Assembly: GCA_020253445.1 (NCBI GenBank)
Contig: JADCBP010000012.1
Span: forward strand, 1 to 64,000
DNA length: 64,000 nt
Source of the DNA: Methylobacterium sp.
GTDB lineage: Bacteria; Pseudomonadota; Alphaproteobacteria; Rhizobiales; Beijerinckiaceae
Reading direction: 5' to 3'
Part shown: in pieces, positions 1 to 8,313 of the stretch
Numbering within the stretch: the first letter of the stretch is position 1
Layout: every line of letters begins with the position of its first letter
Position numbers and translations under genes: made by a program
Notes under the pieces: generated by a model
Told to the model about the DNA's origin: nothing
Databases searched by the model: none
Seen by the model: the letters and a program-made list of their open reading frames with translations, nothing else

Positions 1-129
1 ACATGACACTGGAAACTCTGGCCACAATGAGCGATCATCCCCTCGTCAGCATGCCCGCTGTGGCAGCCTGACATCAACCGCCCGGGCCAATCCCGATAGC
101 GGTCAGTGGTCAGAAGCTACACCACGAAC

Positions 130-423
130 TGGGGCACGACCTGCCTTCTTGATGATCCGGACCTGTCCGATTTCCGCAAGCTCGAGCGGAAGAGCGTCTC
201 GCTCCACGGGGAGTTGATGTTCACCCGGTCGGTTTTCGAGCCTTCGGACATCGCCAATCAGCACGCGATTCTCCACGAAATCTCGGCTATGGTGAATCTC
301 GGCAGGTTCCCGACAACCCTCTTCGAGCGCTTTGGCCCGATCAACGCCGCAAACCTCAGGCGCGCCCATGCGCTGATTGAAAGCGGGCAATCCCGTGGCA
401 AGATCGTTCTCGAGAGCTTTTGA
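130..423 (+). pseudogene. 3' remnant of a zinc-type alcohol dehydrogenase / quinone oxidoreductase
   Basis: The frame ends with a stretch typical of the C-terminus of the zinc-binding alcohol dehydrogenase (MDR) family: LMFTRSVFEPSDIANQH, then INAANLRRAHALIESG and a GKIVLESF tail. Family members have about 340 residues; only about 95 C-terminal ones are present. Translating upstream in this frame meets a stop at about 97-99, and no Rossmann or catalytic zinc region precedes it, so this is a truncated remnant and not an expressed enzyme. It sits directly before the E1 gene. Homology is judged by eye, so the left limit is approximate. Family assignment is moderately sure; pseudogene status is quite sure. 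Confidence 0.7.
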
Positions 424-479
424 AAAGCTGCCATCCGGCAGAGACCGCAGGGCGTGGCCAGGCGGGGAACGATGAAAGC

Positions 480-2906
480 ATGGACTTCGACAGCATGGAC
501 TCCGACATTCAAGACAAGTTGCACATTCTCACTGCCATCGAACGCCGGGTGCTCTGGCTCGCTTCCTGGATGATCCACCACGCCAATCACATCCGGCCCG
601 GCGACGAGGTGAAAGTGGGCGGCCACCAGGCCTCATCGGCCTCGCTCGCCGCGATCATGACCGCGCTCTATTTCAGGGTTCTGAAGCCGCAGGACCGGGT
701 GGCGGTGAAGCCGCATGCCTCGCCCATCTTCCACGCGATCCAGTATCTTGCCGGAAACCTTCCGGTCGAGAAGATGAAGAACTTCCGCGGCTTCAAGGGC
801 GTTCAGAGCTATCCCAGCAGAACCAAGGACTTCGACGATGTGGACTTCTCCACGGGCTCGGTGGGTCTGGGCGTCGCGCAGACGCTGTTCTCCAGCCTCG
901 TGCAGGATTACGTGCGCGCGCATGGCTGGATGAAGGAACGGCCCGAGGGCCGCATGGTCGCGCTCGTCGGCGATGCCGAGATGGATGAGGGCAACATCTA
1001 CGAAGCCCTGATCGAGGGCTGGAAGCACGGCCTCAGGAATTGCTGGTGGATCGTGGACTACAATCGACAATCGCTCGATGCCGTGGTGCGCGAGGGGCTT
1101 TGGCAGAAATTCGAACAGATGTTCGCGAATTTCGGTTGGGATGTGGTCATCGTCAAGCATGGCAAGCTCCAGGAAGCGGCTTTCCGCGAACCCGGCGGCG
1201 AGATCCTTCGCCGCTGGATCGACACCTGCCCGAACCAGCTCTATTCCGCGCTCACCTTCCAGGGCGGCGCGGCGTGGCGGAAGCGCCTTCTTGACGACAT
1301 TGGCGATCAGGGGCCGGTAACAAGGCTGATCGAAACGCGCAGCGATGCCCAACTGTCCGAACTGATGGGCAATCTCGGCGGGCATGACCTGTCCGCTCTG
1401 ATGGATGCCTTCGATCAGGCCTCGCAGCACGACCGGCCGACGCTTTTCATCTGCTACACCATCAAGGGTCATGGGCTACCCCTTGCCGGGCACAAGGACA
1501 ATCATGCAGGCCTGATGACGCCCGCCCAGATGGAGAGCTTCCGCGCCGCGATGGGAGTCCGGCCGGGGCAGGAATGGGAGAAATGGGAGGGGGCCGGCCT
1601 CCCGGCGGCAGAGCTGGAGGCGGCGGCAAGATCGGCTCCGTTCTTCTCGATGGGCAGGCGGCGCCTGGCCGCACCCGTTGTCGCGGTGCCGGAAACCCTG
1701 CCGAGCCCTGCGGAACGGGGCAAGCCGCTCTCGACCCAGATGGGCTTCGGGCAGATCCTCAACGAAATCGCCCGCGAGAACACTGCGCTGGCGAGCCGGA
1801 TCGTGACCACATCGCCGGACGTCACCGTCTCCACCAATCTCGGGCCATGGGTGAACCGGCGCGGGTTGTTTGCGCGCGAGAACATGGCCGATCTATTCAA
1901 GGCCGAACGCATTCCCTCGACCTATACGTGGGATTTTTCGCCCAAAGGCCAGCATTTCGAGCTTGGAATCGCAGAATCCAATCTGATGATCATGCTCTCG
2001 GCGCTTGGCCTCAGTCATTCAATCAACGGCGAACGATTGCTGCCGATCGGTACAGTCTATGACCCCTTCATCTATCGCGCGGCGGACCAGCTCAACTATG
2101 CCTGCTATCAGGATGCGCGGTTCCTGCTGGTGGCGACACCTTCGGGCATCACGCTCGCGCCGGAAGGTGGAGCGCATCAATCCATCGGCACGCCGCTTAT
2201 CGGCATGGCGCAGGATGGCCTGTGCAGCTTCGAGCCGGCTTTCGTCGATGAACTCGCGGTCATCCTGCGCTTCTCGTTCGACTACATGCAGCGCGATGGT
2301 GAGGGTGATCCGGATGAAACCACCTGGCTGCGCGACCAGACCGGCGGCTCTGTCTATCTCCGCCTCTCGACGCGCCCGGTGGAGCAGCCGCTCAGGCAGA
2401 TGAGCGCCGAACTCGCCCGCGATGTCGTCAATGGTGCTTACTGGCTGCGGCCACCCGGACCGAATTGTTCTGTCGTCATCGCCTATCAGGGTGCCGTGGC
2501 GCCCGAGGCAATTGCCGCGACCGGGTATCTCGCGGAAGATCGCCGTGATGTCGCCTTGCTGGCGGTGACATCGGCAGACCGGCTCAATGCCGGCCACCAG
2601 GCCGCGGAGCGTGCGCGCCAGCGGGGCAATACCGGGGCGATGAGCCATGTCGAGCGGCTGTTCGCGCCGCTCTCGCGCGAGACCGGTATCGTCACCGTGG
2701 TCGATGGCCATCCGGTGGGGCTGTCGTGGCTTGGCGGGGTGATGGGGCACAGGGTGAAGGCACTCGGCGTCGAGCATTTCGGCCAGACCGGCACCATCGC
2801 CGAGCTCTATCGCCACCACGGCATCGATACCAATGCGATCGCCCATGCCGCGCAGGCGGTGAGCAGCGGGCGGCAGGTGCGGCACCTCGAAAGGCTCCCC
2901 GGCTGA
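480..2906 (+). CDS. AceE-like homodimeric pyruvate dehydrogenase E1 component (transketolase-like)
   Basis: This is a thiamine-diphosphate 2-oxoacid dehydrogenase E1 of the single-chain AceE/transketolase-like type, which decarboxylates pyruvate or a related 2-oxoacid and passes the acyl group to a lipoyl E2. The ThDP motif is plain: GDAEMDEGN followed about 25 residues later by a Y-N pair (WIVDYNRQSLD). The N-terminal third carries VGGHQASSASLA and FSTGSVGLG. The protein is about 808 residues, slightly shorter than E. coli AceE (887). The frame extends to a TTG at 420, but ATG 480 is preferred because a purine-rich GGGGAA lies about 10 bases upstream; ATG 495 is also possible. No E2 or E3 gene adjoins it, and both neighbours are gene remnants, so its true substrate and partner complex are uncertain. 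Confidence 0.85.
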   Translation: MDFDSMDSDIQDKLHILTAIERRVLWLASWMIHHANHIRPGDEVKVGGHQASSASLAAIMTALYFRVLKPQDRVAVKPHASPIFHAIQYLAGNLPVEKMKNFRGFKGVQSYPSRTKDFDDVDFSTGSVGLGVAQTLFSSLVQDYVRAHGWMKERPEGRMVALVGDAEMDEGNIYEALIEGWKHGLRNCWWIVDYNRQSLDAVVREGLWQKFEQMFANFGWDVVIVKHGKLQEAAFREPGGEILRRWIDTCPNQLYSALTFQGGAAWRKRLLDDIGDQGPVTRLIETRSDAQLSELMGNLGGHDLSALMDAFDQASQHDRPTLFICYTIKGHGLPLAGHKDNHAGLMTPAQMESFRAAMGVRPGQEWEKWEGAGLPAAELEAAARSAPFFSMGRRRLAAPVVAVPETLPSPAERGKPLSTQMGFGQILNEIARENTALASRIVTTSPDVTVSTNLGPWVNRRGLFARENMADLFKAERIPSTYTWDFSPKGQHFELGIAESNLMIMLSALGLSHSINGERLLPIGTVYDPFIYRAADQLNYACYQDARFLLVATPSGITLAPEGGAHQSIGTPLIGMAQDGLCSFEPAFVDELAVILRFSFDYMQRDGEGDPDETTWLRDQTGGSVYLRLSTRPVEQPLRQMSAELARDVVNGAYWLRPPGPNCSVVIAYQGAVAPEAIAATGYLAEDRRDVALLAVTSADRLNAGHQAAERARQRGNTGAMSHVERLFAPLSRETGIVTVVDGHPVGLSWLGGVMGHRVKALGVEHFGQTGTIAELYRHHGIDTNAIAHAAQAVSSGRQVRHLERLPG

Positions 2907-2920
2907 GAAACGCTCCAAGC

Positions 2921-3240
2921 ATGGCCGATGCGCGCCTGTCCAATGCCTCCCGCACCCTGCCGAGCACCGAGGATGCGTTTGAGCTTGCGCGTCGGCGTCT
3001 GCCGCGCCTGATCTTCGACTTCATCGACGGGGCCGCGGGGCAGGGCCTCGGCGCTGGGCGGAACCGATCGGCGTTTCGAGACATCGGCTTGATGCCCCGT
3101 GTTCGGGCCGATGCGGGTGAGCCATCGCTGCCAACGGAATTTCTGGGACGGACCCACGCCATGCCTTTCGGGATCGCCCCGAAGGACATGAGCGACCTCG
3201 CCTGGCCGGGTACGGACCAGGCTTTCGCGCACCGCGCCGC
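2921..3240 (+). pseudogene. 5' remnant of an FMN-dependent alpha-hydroxy-acid dehydrogenase (LldD/glycolate oxidase family)
   Basis: The first ~105 codons match the N-terminus of the FMN-dependent (S)-2-hydroxy-acid dehydrogenase family: DAFELARRRLPRLIFDFIDG, then LMPRVRAD, TEFLGRTHAMPFGIAP and LAWPGTDQA. Full enzymes are about 370-390 residues with a complete beta/alpha barrel. After about position 3240 the frame stays open to 3418 but the sequence becomes arginine-rich and no longer resembles the family; the FMN-binding and catalytic His regions are absent. The start is 14 bases after the E1 stop, so the two genes were probably once cotranscribed. A deletion or rearrangement removed the rest. 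Confidence 0.72.
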
Positions 3241-3305
3241 GCATGACTGCTCAAGGCGCCGGCGGTCGGTCACGCCTGAAGCGTCGCGCAGCCTGACCGG
3301 GCAGC

Positions 3306-3710
3306 TCAACCGGCACTGGCTTCCCTGTCGACACCTGCGATCAAGCAACGGCAGAAGCGTAAAGCCCGGTCCCGATCGCGATCAATCCAAACCTGCGGAT
3401 CGATGTCGGTACCGTTGATCCCCAGGGCCGCGAGCACCGGAATAGATGTCTTGTCCTGTTCCTCAGCCGGATATCGTCCGTTTTCTGTCACGTCGAAGAT
3501 GCGCGCGACGTCCATTGCAACCTTTGACGCGGGGGCGTCCTGAATAGCGTTGAACGTGTAAGCAGGATCAGCGGACGTGTTGCGAAGTGCTGCAGGGACG
3601 GTCTCGTTGAAGGTCTCCATGGTGACATGAACCGTCACAGCCATACGCACATCATCCAGCAACAAGTCGACGATGAGCTTCACGCGGCGCACTGCTTCTT
3701 CCGTATGCAC
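3306..3710 (-). CDS. Hypothetical protein, possibly a truncated HEPN/AbiU2-like protein
   Basis: The product is about 134 residues. A GTG start at 3710 is chosen because AAGGAG lies 9 bases upstream; the frame itself reaches a TTG at 3743. The middle, with FNAIQDAPASKVAMDVARIFDV followed by a charged loop and SIPVLAAL, resembles the helical core of HEPN proteins of the AbiU2 type, a family linked to abortive infection. That is pattern recognition only, and the R-phi-x3-H catalytic motif is not visible. The C-terminal 40 residues overlap the decayed end of the neighbouring lldD remnant and look unrelated, so the 3' end is probably lost. No partner toxin/antitoxin gene adjoins it. Confidence 0.35.
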   Translation of the reverse strand: MHTEEAVRRVKLIVDLLLDDVRMAVTVHVTMETFNETVPAALRNTSADPAYTFNAIQDAPASKVAMDVARIFDVTENGRYPAEEQDKTSIPVLAALGINGTDIDPQVWIDRDRDRALRFCRCLIAGVDREASAG

Positions 3711-3747
3711 CGCCTTGCACTCCTTCCTCGCCGTGCCTGTCAAACTG

Positions 3748-3852
3748 GAGCATTTTCTGAACCATCGGATACCGGTTGGTCGAAGAAAATGCGTGAAATA
3801 ACAAGAAATGAGAACGGAAGGTCTGATTCAGTCAGATCGGACTCCGCTCTAA
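3748..3852. repeat. RIME-like intergenic palindromic repeat, copy 1
   Basis: This begins GAGCATTTTCTGAACC and contains GAAGAAAATGC as the other arm of the first hairpin, followed by a second hairpin ending in the conserved TCCGCTCTA. It is the same element as those at 28.75, 48.4-48.6 and 53.6 kb and resembles the Rhizobium-specific intergenic mosaic elements (RIMEs). The first inner stem is degenerate here compared with the other copies. The stop codon of the DUF3300 gene (minus strand, TAG) lies inside the right end of this repeat. Confidence 0.85.
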
Positions 3853-5168
3853 CCCCTTGTCCGGTCGAGAGGCTGTGGCCGCGCGGGAGGACGCTGTTGC
3901 GGACGGGCTGCGGGACGCTCAGGCCGGGCCGCTGGACGCTGCTGCGGACGGGCGGCGGGACGCTCAGGCCGGGCCGCTGGACGCTGCTGCGGACGTGCTG
4001 CGGGACGCTGCTGCGGACGGGCGGCGGGACGCTCAGGCCGGGCCGCTGGACGCTGCTGCGGACGTGCTGCAGGACGCTGCTGCGGACGGGCCGCGGGACG
4101 CTCGGGCCGGGTCTCGGGACGCTGCGGGCGCGTTTCCGGACGGGCTGGACGGTTCGGGCGGGTTTCCGGACGCTGGGGCCGGCTTGACGGTCTCTCAGGC
4201 CGCACGTTTGGTCTATCAGGCCGCACGTTTGGCCTGTCCGGGCGCACGTTTGGCCTGTCCGGGCGGTTAGGCCGATCGGGCCGGTTCGGTAACGAGGGGC
4301 GGTCGCCGGGCCGGTCGGGACGCCAGGCGACCGGTGGACGAACGCCCGGGCGGCCAGGGCCAGGCCGCCAGTTCGGCGGCGGTGGATGCCATACGGGCCG
4401 GTAGACCCAAACCGTGTTCCAGCGGCGGTTGTTCCAGCCCCAGCGATTGTTCCAGCTCGATCCGACCAGCACCCCTACACCGAAGGCAAGCGCCACGGCC
4501 ACGGGTGAAACGAACACGGCGGCCGGATCATAGAACGGCACATAGATGCGCACCGGATCGGCCGGCGCGATGTAGATGATCGGCTGGTTGTTCTCCTCAC
4601 GAACCGTGACAACCTGCTGCGGTGTGGTTTTGAGGTTACCAAGATCTCTGGCCTTCGCGCGCAGCAACTGGATCGTCGCCGCCACATCCTCCGGCTGCAG
4701 GGCGAAGGCCATGCCAACCGACTGCGACCAGTCGAGGTTGCGGGCAAGAAGCTCGATGACTTCGGCAAACCGCGACAGCGCCTGAACGGATGGGTCCCAG
4801 TCCTTGGCGTCGATCTCCGTGAAGTCCCGCCGCTGCACAGCCTTCGGATTGTTCACGATCCACAGATCGGCTTCATCAACCTGCGTGGGGAATGTGGCGG
4901 CCTGCAATGTGAGCGCCAAGAGCGGATCGGGAAACAGGGCGATCGGAGCCAGGAGATATTCGAGATCACCGATGCTGTAGACAGGCTTCGCCGGCTCGAC
5001 AGGTTCGGCTGTGGGCGTGCCTGCCGTGGTCGTCTTGTCCGCTGGGGCCGCCTGCGGGGTTTCCGCGAGGACCGGGTAAACGACCGAAGTCCAGGAGAAC
5101 ACGATGATCACGGCGACCCTGATCCATGCGCCACCGCAAAGCGAGAGCAGAGATGATCTTGCGCTCAT
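3849..5168 (-). CDS. DUF3300 domain protein with a long Arg/Pro/Gln repeat tail
   Basis: This is a secreted or envelope protein of 439 residues. A hydrophobic signal segment at about residues 12-35 is followed by a short linker and the DUF3300 domain (about 65-235), recognisable from YSIGDLEYLLAPIALFPDPLL and PQQVVTVREENNQPIIYIAPA. A second hydrophobic, glycine-rich stretch precedes WNNRWGWNNRRW. The last ~170 residues are tandem RPQQRPAARPERPAA-type units, strongly basic and disordered. The function of DUF3300 is unknown. GAGG lies just upstream of the ATG. The stop codon is inside a RIME-like repeat, so the tail length may have been set by repeat insertion. Confidence 0.8.
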   Translation of the reverse strand: MSARSSLLSLCGGAWIRVAVIIVFSWTSVVYPVLAETPQAAPADKTTTAGTPTAEPVEPAKPVYSIGDLEYLLAPIALFPDPLLALTLQAATFPTQVDEADLWIVNNPKAVQRRDFTEIDAKDWDPSVQALSRFAEVIELLARNLDWSQSVGMAFALQPEDVAATIQLLRAKARDLGNLKTTPQQVVTVREENNQPIIYIAPADPVRIYVPFYDPAAVFVSPVAVALAFGVGVLVGSSWNNRWGWNNRRWNTVWVYRPVWHPPPPNWRPGPGRPGVRPPVAWRPDRPGDRPSLPNRPDRPNRPDRPNVRPDRPNVRPDRPNVRPERPSSRPQRPETRPNRPARPETRPQRPETRPERPAARPQQRPAARPQQRPAARPERPAARPQQRPAARPQQRPAARPERPAARPQQRPAARPERPAARPQQRPPARPQPLDRTRG

Positions 5169-5417
5169 GTGAAAAAACCTCCGTGCCCCGCCGCCATTCC
5201 GGTTCGCGAGCCTTCATTACCATTTCAAAGCGACGCCGTCGAATATCCCGGCACGCTGCTTGAGGCAGGTGGCGGCCGGTCCCGAGCCCGCCATGGCGGG
5301 GGATGCGAGAGAGACGATGCCATCCATTGGCCCCGCTGAAATTCAAACCGAGACATTCCCTTGCGTGCATGGCAAGCCTGCTTGATCCCGCATGGCCCGA
5401 CGCGCTACATGCGCCCC

Positions 5418-5684
5418 ATGAGCAGGCAGGACCGCATCCGTTCCCTTCTGTCGAGCCTGGAGCCGATCGCGCTCGAGGTGATCGATGAAAGCCACCAGCA
5501 TCACGGCCATTCGGGCTGGCGCGAGGGCGGGGAAACGCATTATCGCGTCATCATTCGCGCGGCAGCTTTCGATGGTCTTTCGCGCGTGGAACGCCACCGC
5601 CGGGTAAACGCGCTCCTTGCAGCGGAATTCGAGAGTGGCCTGCATGCCCTTGCCGTGGTGGCACGGGCCAGCGTGGAGCCCTGA
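5418..5684 (+). CDS. BolA family protein
   Basis: The product is a small 88-residue protein of the BolA family, stress-associated partners of monothiol glutaredoxins in Fe-S cluster and iron regulation. Family features seen are VIDESHQHHGH near the start (BolA proteins carry a ligand-binding loop here), THYRVIIRAAAFDGLSRVERHR, and the C-terminal LHALAVVARA. ATG 5418 (MSRQDRIRSLL) is chosen as it gives the usual BolA length; ATG 5409 and further upstream codons are in frame. It faces away from the DUF3300 gene and lies 95 bases before the CNNM gene. In related genomes bolA is often next to a DnaJ-like gene; that gene is not present here. Confidence 0.85.
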   Translation: MSRQDRIRSLLSSLEPIALEVIDESHQHHGHSGWREGGETHYRVIIRAAAFDGLSRVERHRRVNALLAAEFESGLHALAVVARASVEP

Positions 5685-5779
5685 GAAGCCTTGCGGACTG
5701 GACTTTCCGCCGCCTTCATGGTGAAGAACAGGCGCAATCCGGCATTTCAAGCCGGGCGCAATCGCAACGCTTCGAGCCA

Positions 5780-7078
5780 ATGTTATTCTTCGAAATTCTG
5801 GTCGTTCTGGGCCTCACGCTGCTGAACGGCTTCTTCTCCTTGTCGGAGATGGCGATCGTTTCCGCGCGGAAGGCTCGTCTCGAGGCCATGGCGGAAGCGG
5901 GAGATACCGGCGCGCGGAAAGCCGCCGAACTCGCGCAGGAGCCGTCGCGCTTCCTCTCCTCGGTCCAGATCGGCATCACGCTCGTCGGCATCGTCTCGGG
6001 CGCCTTCGGCACCGTGACGCTCGGCCTGAAGCTCGGCGATGCGCTTTCGGAAACCCCGGTGATCGCCGCCTATGCCGAGCCGATCGGCTACGGCATCGTC
6101 ATCCTGGGCATCACCTTCCTTTCGATTGTTCTGGGGGAACTCGTGCCGAAGCGCATCGCGCTGGCCCATCCCGAGGCCATCGCGGCTCGCGTCGCGCGCC
6201 CGCTCGGCTTCGTCGCGACGCTGACGCGCCCCTTCGTGCACCTGCTTTCGGCCTCGACGGCGCTCATCCTGCGCACCTTTCGCATCCGGCAGGAGCGCGA
6301 CAGCCGCGTGACGGAAGAGGAAGTCGAGACGATGCTCGAGGAGGGCACGCAATCCGGCATCATCGACCCGGCCGAGCAGGCGATGGTGCAGGAGGTGATC
6401 GGCCTTGCCGAACGCCCGGTGACGCAGATCATGACCCGCCGTTCGGCGGTCTACTGGATCGATGTCGCGGATGACCCCAAGGTGGCACGTGCCGAACTGC
6501 GCCAGTGTCCCTATAGCCGCGTGGTCATCGCCAAGGGCAATTCCATCGATGAGCCGCTCGGCTTCGTGCACAAGAAGGACCTGCTGGACCAGCTTCTGGA
6601 AGGCAAGCCCTTCGATATCGAGGGGGCCCTGCGCGAGCCGGTTTTCGTGCCGGATACCTCCTCGGTGCTCGATGTGATCGAGCTCTTCCGCGAGAAGCGC
6701 AACCATTTCGCCTTCGTGCTCGACGAATTCGGCACATTCGAGGGTGTGGTGACGCTGACCGATGTTCTCGAAGCGATCACCGGCGACATTCCGGAGGAGC
6801 ACGAGGTCGAGACCCGCCAGATCATCGAGCGGGCGGATGGCAGCTCGCTGGTGGATGGCCGCACCGAGATCAGCGCTCTCGAATCCGAACTGGGCATCGC
6901 CGTGCCTTCGGATGCGCGCTTCCATACGGTTGCGGGGCTGGCGCTGGAGATTTTCGGCCGCATTCCGCGCGAAGGCGACATCGCGGAATTCGGCGCCTGG
7001 CGTGTCGAGATCGTCGACATGGATGGCCGTCGCATCGACAAGCTGCTCTTCATTCGCCGCGAAGCCGGCGAGGGCTGA
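5780..7078 (+). CDS. CNNM/CorC (HlyC/CorC) family membrane protein with CBS pair
   Basis: The product is 432 residues. An N-terminal DUF21/CNNM transmembrane domain (about 1-180, starting FFEILVVLGLTLLNGFFSLSE) is followed by a CBS pair (about 205-330, RPVTQIMTRRSAVYWID ... FVLDEFGTFEGVVTLTDVLE) and a C-terminal CorC_HlyC domain (about 345-425, TVAGLALEIFGRIPREGD). Proteins with this layout are linked to magnesium and cobalt efflux or resistance; the haemolysin name is historical. The protein acts in the inner membrane. ATG 5780 gives a normal membrane start. It stands alone, converging on the MFS gene, with only 3 bases between the two stop codons. Confidence 0.88.
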   Translation: MLFFEILVVLGLTLLNGFFSLSEMAIVSARKARLEAMAEAGDTGARKAAELAQEPSRFLSSVQIGITLVGIVSGAFGTVTLGLKLGDALSETPVIAAYAEPIGYGIVILGITFLSIVLGELVPKRIALAHPEAIAARVARPLGFVATLTRPFVHLLSASTALILRTFRIRQERDSRVTEEEVETMLEEGTQSGIIDPAEQAMVQEVIGLAERPVTQIMTRRSAVYWIDVADDPKVARAELRQCPYSRVVIAKGNSIDEPLGFVHKKDLLDQLLEGKPFDIEGALREPVFVPDTSSVLDVIELFREKRNHFAFVLDEFGTFEGVVTLTDVLEAITGDIPEEHEVETRQIIERADGSSLVDGRTEISALESELGIAVPSDARFHTVAGLALEIFGRIPREGDIAEFGAWRVEIVDMDGRRIDKLLFIRREAGEG

Positions 7079-7081
7079 GCA

Positions 7082-8302
7082 TCAGCCCTTCGGCTTGGCC
7101 GGCGCGAAGCTGTAGAACATTGCACCGGCCAGCATCAGCAATCCAAACATCAGATGCAGGTTGGAATAGACGGCGGGGGCAGTAAGGCCCTGCGCCTTCC
7201 AATGCGCGACCATCGCCCCGGAAGCATATTGCATCAGCCCCGTACCGAGGATGTTGATGAAGTTCACGAGCGTGATGCCGCGCCCCAGTACGTCAGCCGG
7301 CATGAAGAGACGGGCATGGCCGACCATCACCGCATAGGTCGCACCGAAAAGTCCGATCTGAATCGTGAAGAGAATGGCGAGGGGCAAGGGCGCCAGGGGC
7401 CAGAAGGCGAGCGCCATGAAGCCGCTGGCCGCCACCAATGTTCCGGTCAGGGAAACATGTTTCGGCTGGCCGAGTTTCCCGGCAATCGGCCCGGCGAGAA
7501 GGGCGCAGAGGGTCATGCCCACGCCCATGGCCAGCGCGATCTGGCTGCGCGCGAGCGGTTCGAGCCCATGCGCCTCGCCGAAGAATGGTCCGACCCAGAG
7601 CGAGCGCTCGGTCCAGACCGGACCGGTGGCGACGAGGCTCATCGCGAGGATCGGAACCATGCCCGGCGATTTCAGCAGGGCAAGAAAAGCCTCGACCATC
7701 GACCCGACCTTGGCCGGTTGCTCCGCAGCCGGTGGATCACGCATCACGAAGGCGATCAGCAACAGCGAGGCCAGGGTTACGCCCGCCATCAGCAGGAAGG
7801 CCATCCGCCAGCCGATGAGCGAGACGACATAGGCAAGCGGCGCCGCCGCGAGCAGCCCGCCCAGCAGACCGACCCCGAGGAAAACCGAGGCGAGGGCCGC
7901 GAAACGCCCCGGCTCTTCGGTGCGGCCGAAGAAATAGAGAGCGCCCATGAGGATCGGCGCGCAGCCGGCACCGATCAGCGCCATTCCGGTCGCGGCCGTC
8001 CAGAAGCTCGTGGCCTGGGAGAAAAGCACGGCCCCCAGCACCGCCAGCGCCATCATCACCACGGTCGTCCGGCGCGGGCCATATCGATCGAGCCAGATCC
8101 CGACCGGGATCTGCAAGGCCGCGAAGGCGAAGAACCAGGCAGCTCCCAGCGCCCCGAACTCCTTCGGGCCGATGGCGAGGTCCCGCGTTAGATCGTCCAC
8201 CACCACCGTCAGGAAGGAGCGATAGAACTGGCTGAGGATGTAGCCGGTCGAGGCGGCGGCAAACACTGCGCGCCGCCGCGCCAGCGAGAAGGCGCTCGTC
8301 AT
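7082..8302 (-). CDS. MFS transporter
   Basis: The product is a 406-residue major facilitator superfamily protein with about 12 hydrophobic segments. Typical features are GIWLDRYGPRRT, the motif-A loop between TM2 and TM3, and an internal repeat of the two six-helix halves. An upstream open frame exists, but it overlaps the thiolase gene in another frame; ATG 8302 (MTSAFSLARRRAVFAAASTG) sets a normal cytoplasmic N-terminus before TM1. The start is 11 bases after the thiolase stop, so the two are probably one operon. Substrate is not predictable from sequence; a carboxylate or lipid-derived acid would suit the neighbour. Confidence 0.85.
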   Translation of the reverse strand: MTSAFSLARRRAVFAAASTGYILSQFYRSFLTVVVDDLTRDLAIGPKEFGALGAAWFFAFAALQIPVGIWLDRYGPRRTTVVMMALAVLGAVLFSQATSFWTAATGMALIGAGCAPILMGALYFFGRTEEPGRFAALASVFLGVGLLGGLLAAAPLAYVVSLIGWRMAFLLMAGVTLASLLLIAFVMRDPPAAEQPAKVGSMVEAFLALLKSPGMVPILAMSLVATGPVWTERSLWVGPFFGEAHGLEPLARSQIALAMGVGMTLCALLAGPIAGKLGQPKHVSLTGTLVAASGFMALAFWPLAPLPLAILFTIQIGLFGATYAVMVGHARLFMPADVLGRGITLVNFINILGTGLMQYASGAMVAHWKAQGLTAPAVYSNLHLMFGLLMLAGAMFYSFAPAKPKG

Positions 8303-8313
8303 CTTGCGTAAAG

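Noticed and set aside
2726-3418. A single 230-residue protein across the E1 3' end and the lldD remnant
   Set aside because: The first part is antiparallel-frame overlap with the E1 gene and the last part has no homology; only codons from 2921 to about 3240 match a family.
3880-4130. CRISPR-like regular repeats
   Set aside because: The periodicity is the RPQQRPAA coding repeat of the DUF3300 tail in frame; there are no unique spacers of constant length and no cas genes.
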